From the NCBI GenBank assembly GCA_946478975.1, contig CAMLEO010000359.1:1-6347 (forward strand): a stretch of DNA of 6,347 nt. The letters run 5' to 3'. The stretch is from an uncultured Steroidobacter sp. Lineage in GTDB: Bacteria; Pseudomonadota; Gammaproteobacteria; Steroidobacterales; Steroidobacteraceae. Each line of letters starts with the position of its first letter. Position 1 is the stretch's first letter. The notes beneath the pieces were generated by a model. The model was not told the DNA's origin and did not search any database. It saw only the letters and a program-made list of their open reading frames with translations. Shown here in pieces: positions 6,309 through 6,347 of the stretch. Made by a program: the position numbers and the translations under genes.

Positions 6309-6347
6309 GGCCTCAGCCCTTGTCGGTCGGCAGCCCGGCCGCGGTCC

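Overview
The window is high-GC, gene-dense chromosomal DNA with no RNA genes, insertion sequences or CRISPR repeats that I can see. The protein styles (multi-domain LigD, secreted CAP protein, secreted subtilase beside an ECF sigma/anti-sigma pair) suggest a proteobacterium, perhaps a gammaproteobacterium near Xanthomonadales or Steroidobacter. That placement rests on recalled protein resemblance and is not firm.

Left part (1-3031, + strand): a DNA ligase D gene runs in from the left edge with its reading frame still open. The ligase and polymerase domains are visible; a phosphoesterase domain, if present, lies outside. Nine bases after its stop comes an exported CAP-superfamily protein whose N-terminal half looks like a second, degenerate CAP domain. 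A perfect 11-bp stem at 3037-3063 separates this pair from the minus-strand genes and can act in both directions.

Middle (3088-5364, - strand): first an exported Ala/Gly/Ser-rich, repetitive protein of unknown function, then a subtilisin-like (S8) serine peptidase with signal peptide, pro-region and complete catalytic residues. For both, the ribosome binding site argues for a start downstream of the longest open frame.

Right part (5490-6308, + strand): an ECF sigma factor followed by a short anti-sigma-like protein, in one operon and divergent from the peptidase. The last 39 bases hold no gene I can identify.

The main result is regulatory. The same bipartite element, GGAA(T/G)AA, then exactly 15 bases, then CGTA, stands in front of the sigma gene, the divergent peptidase gene and the repetitive-protein gene, each time in the orientation of the gene. 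This has the form of an ECF-type promoter. The simplest reading is a local regulon: the sigma factor drives itself, its anti-sigma partner, a secreted protease and a secreted low-complexity protein. The LigD and CAP genes do not carry the element and are probably unrelated.
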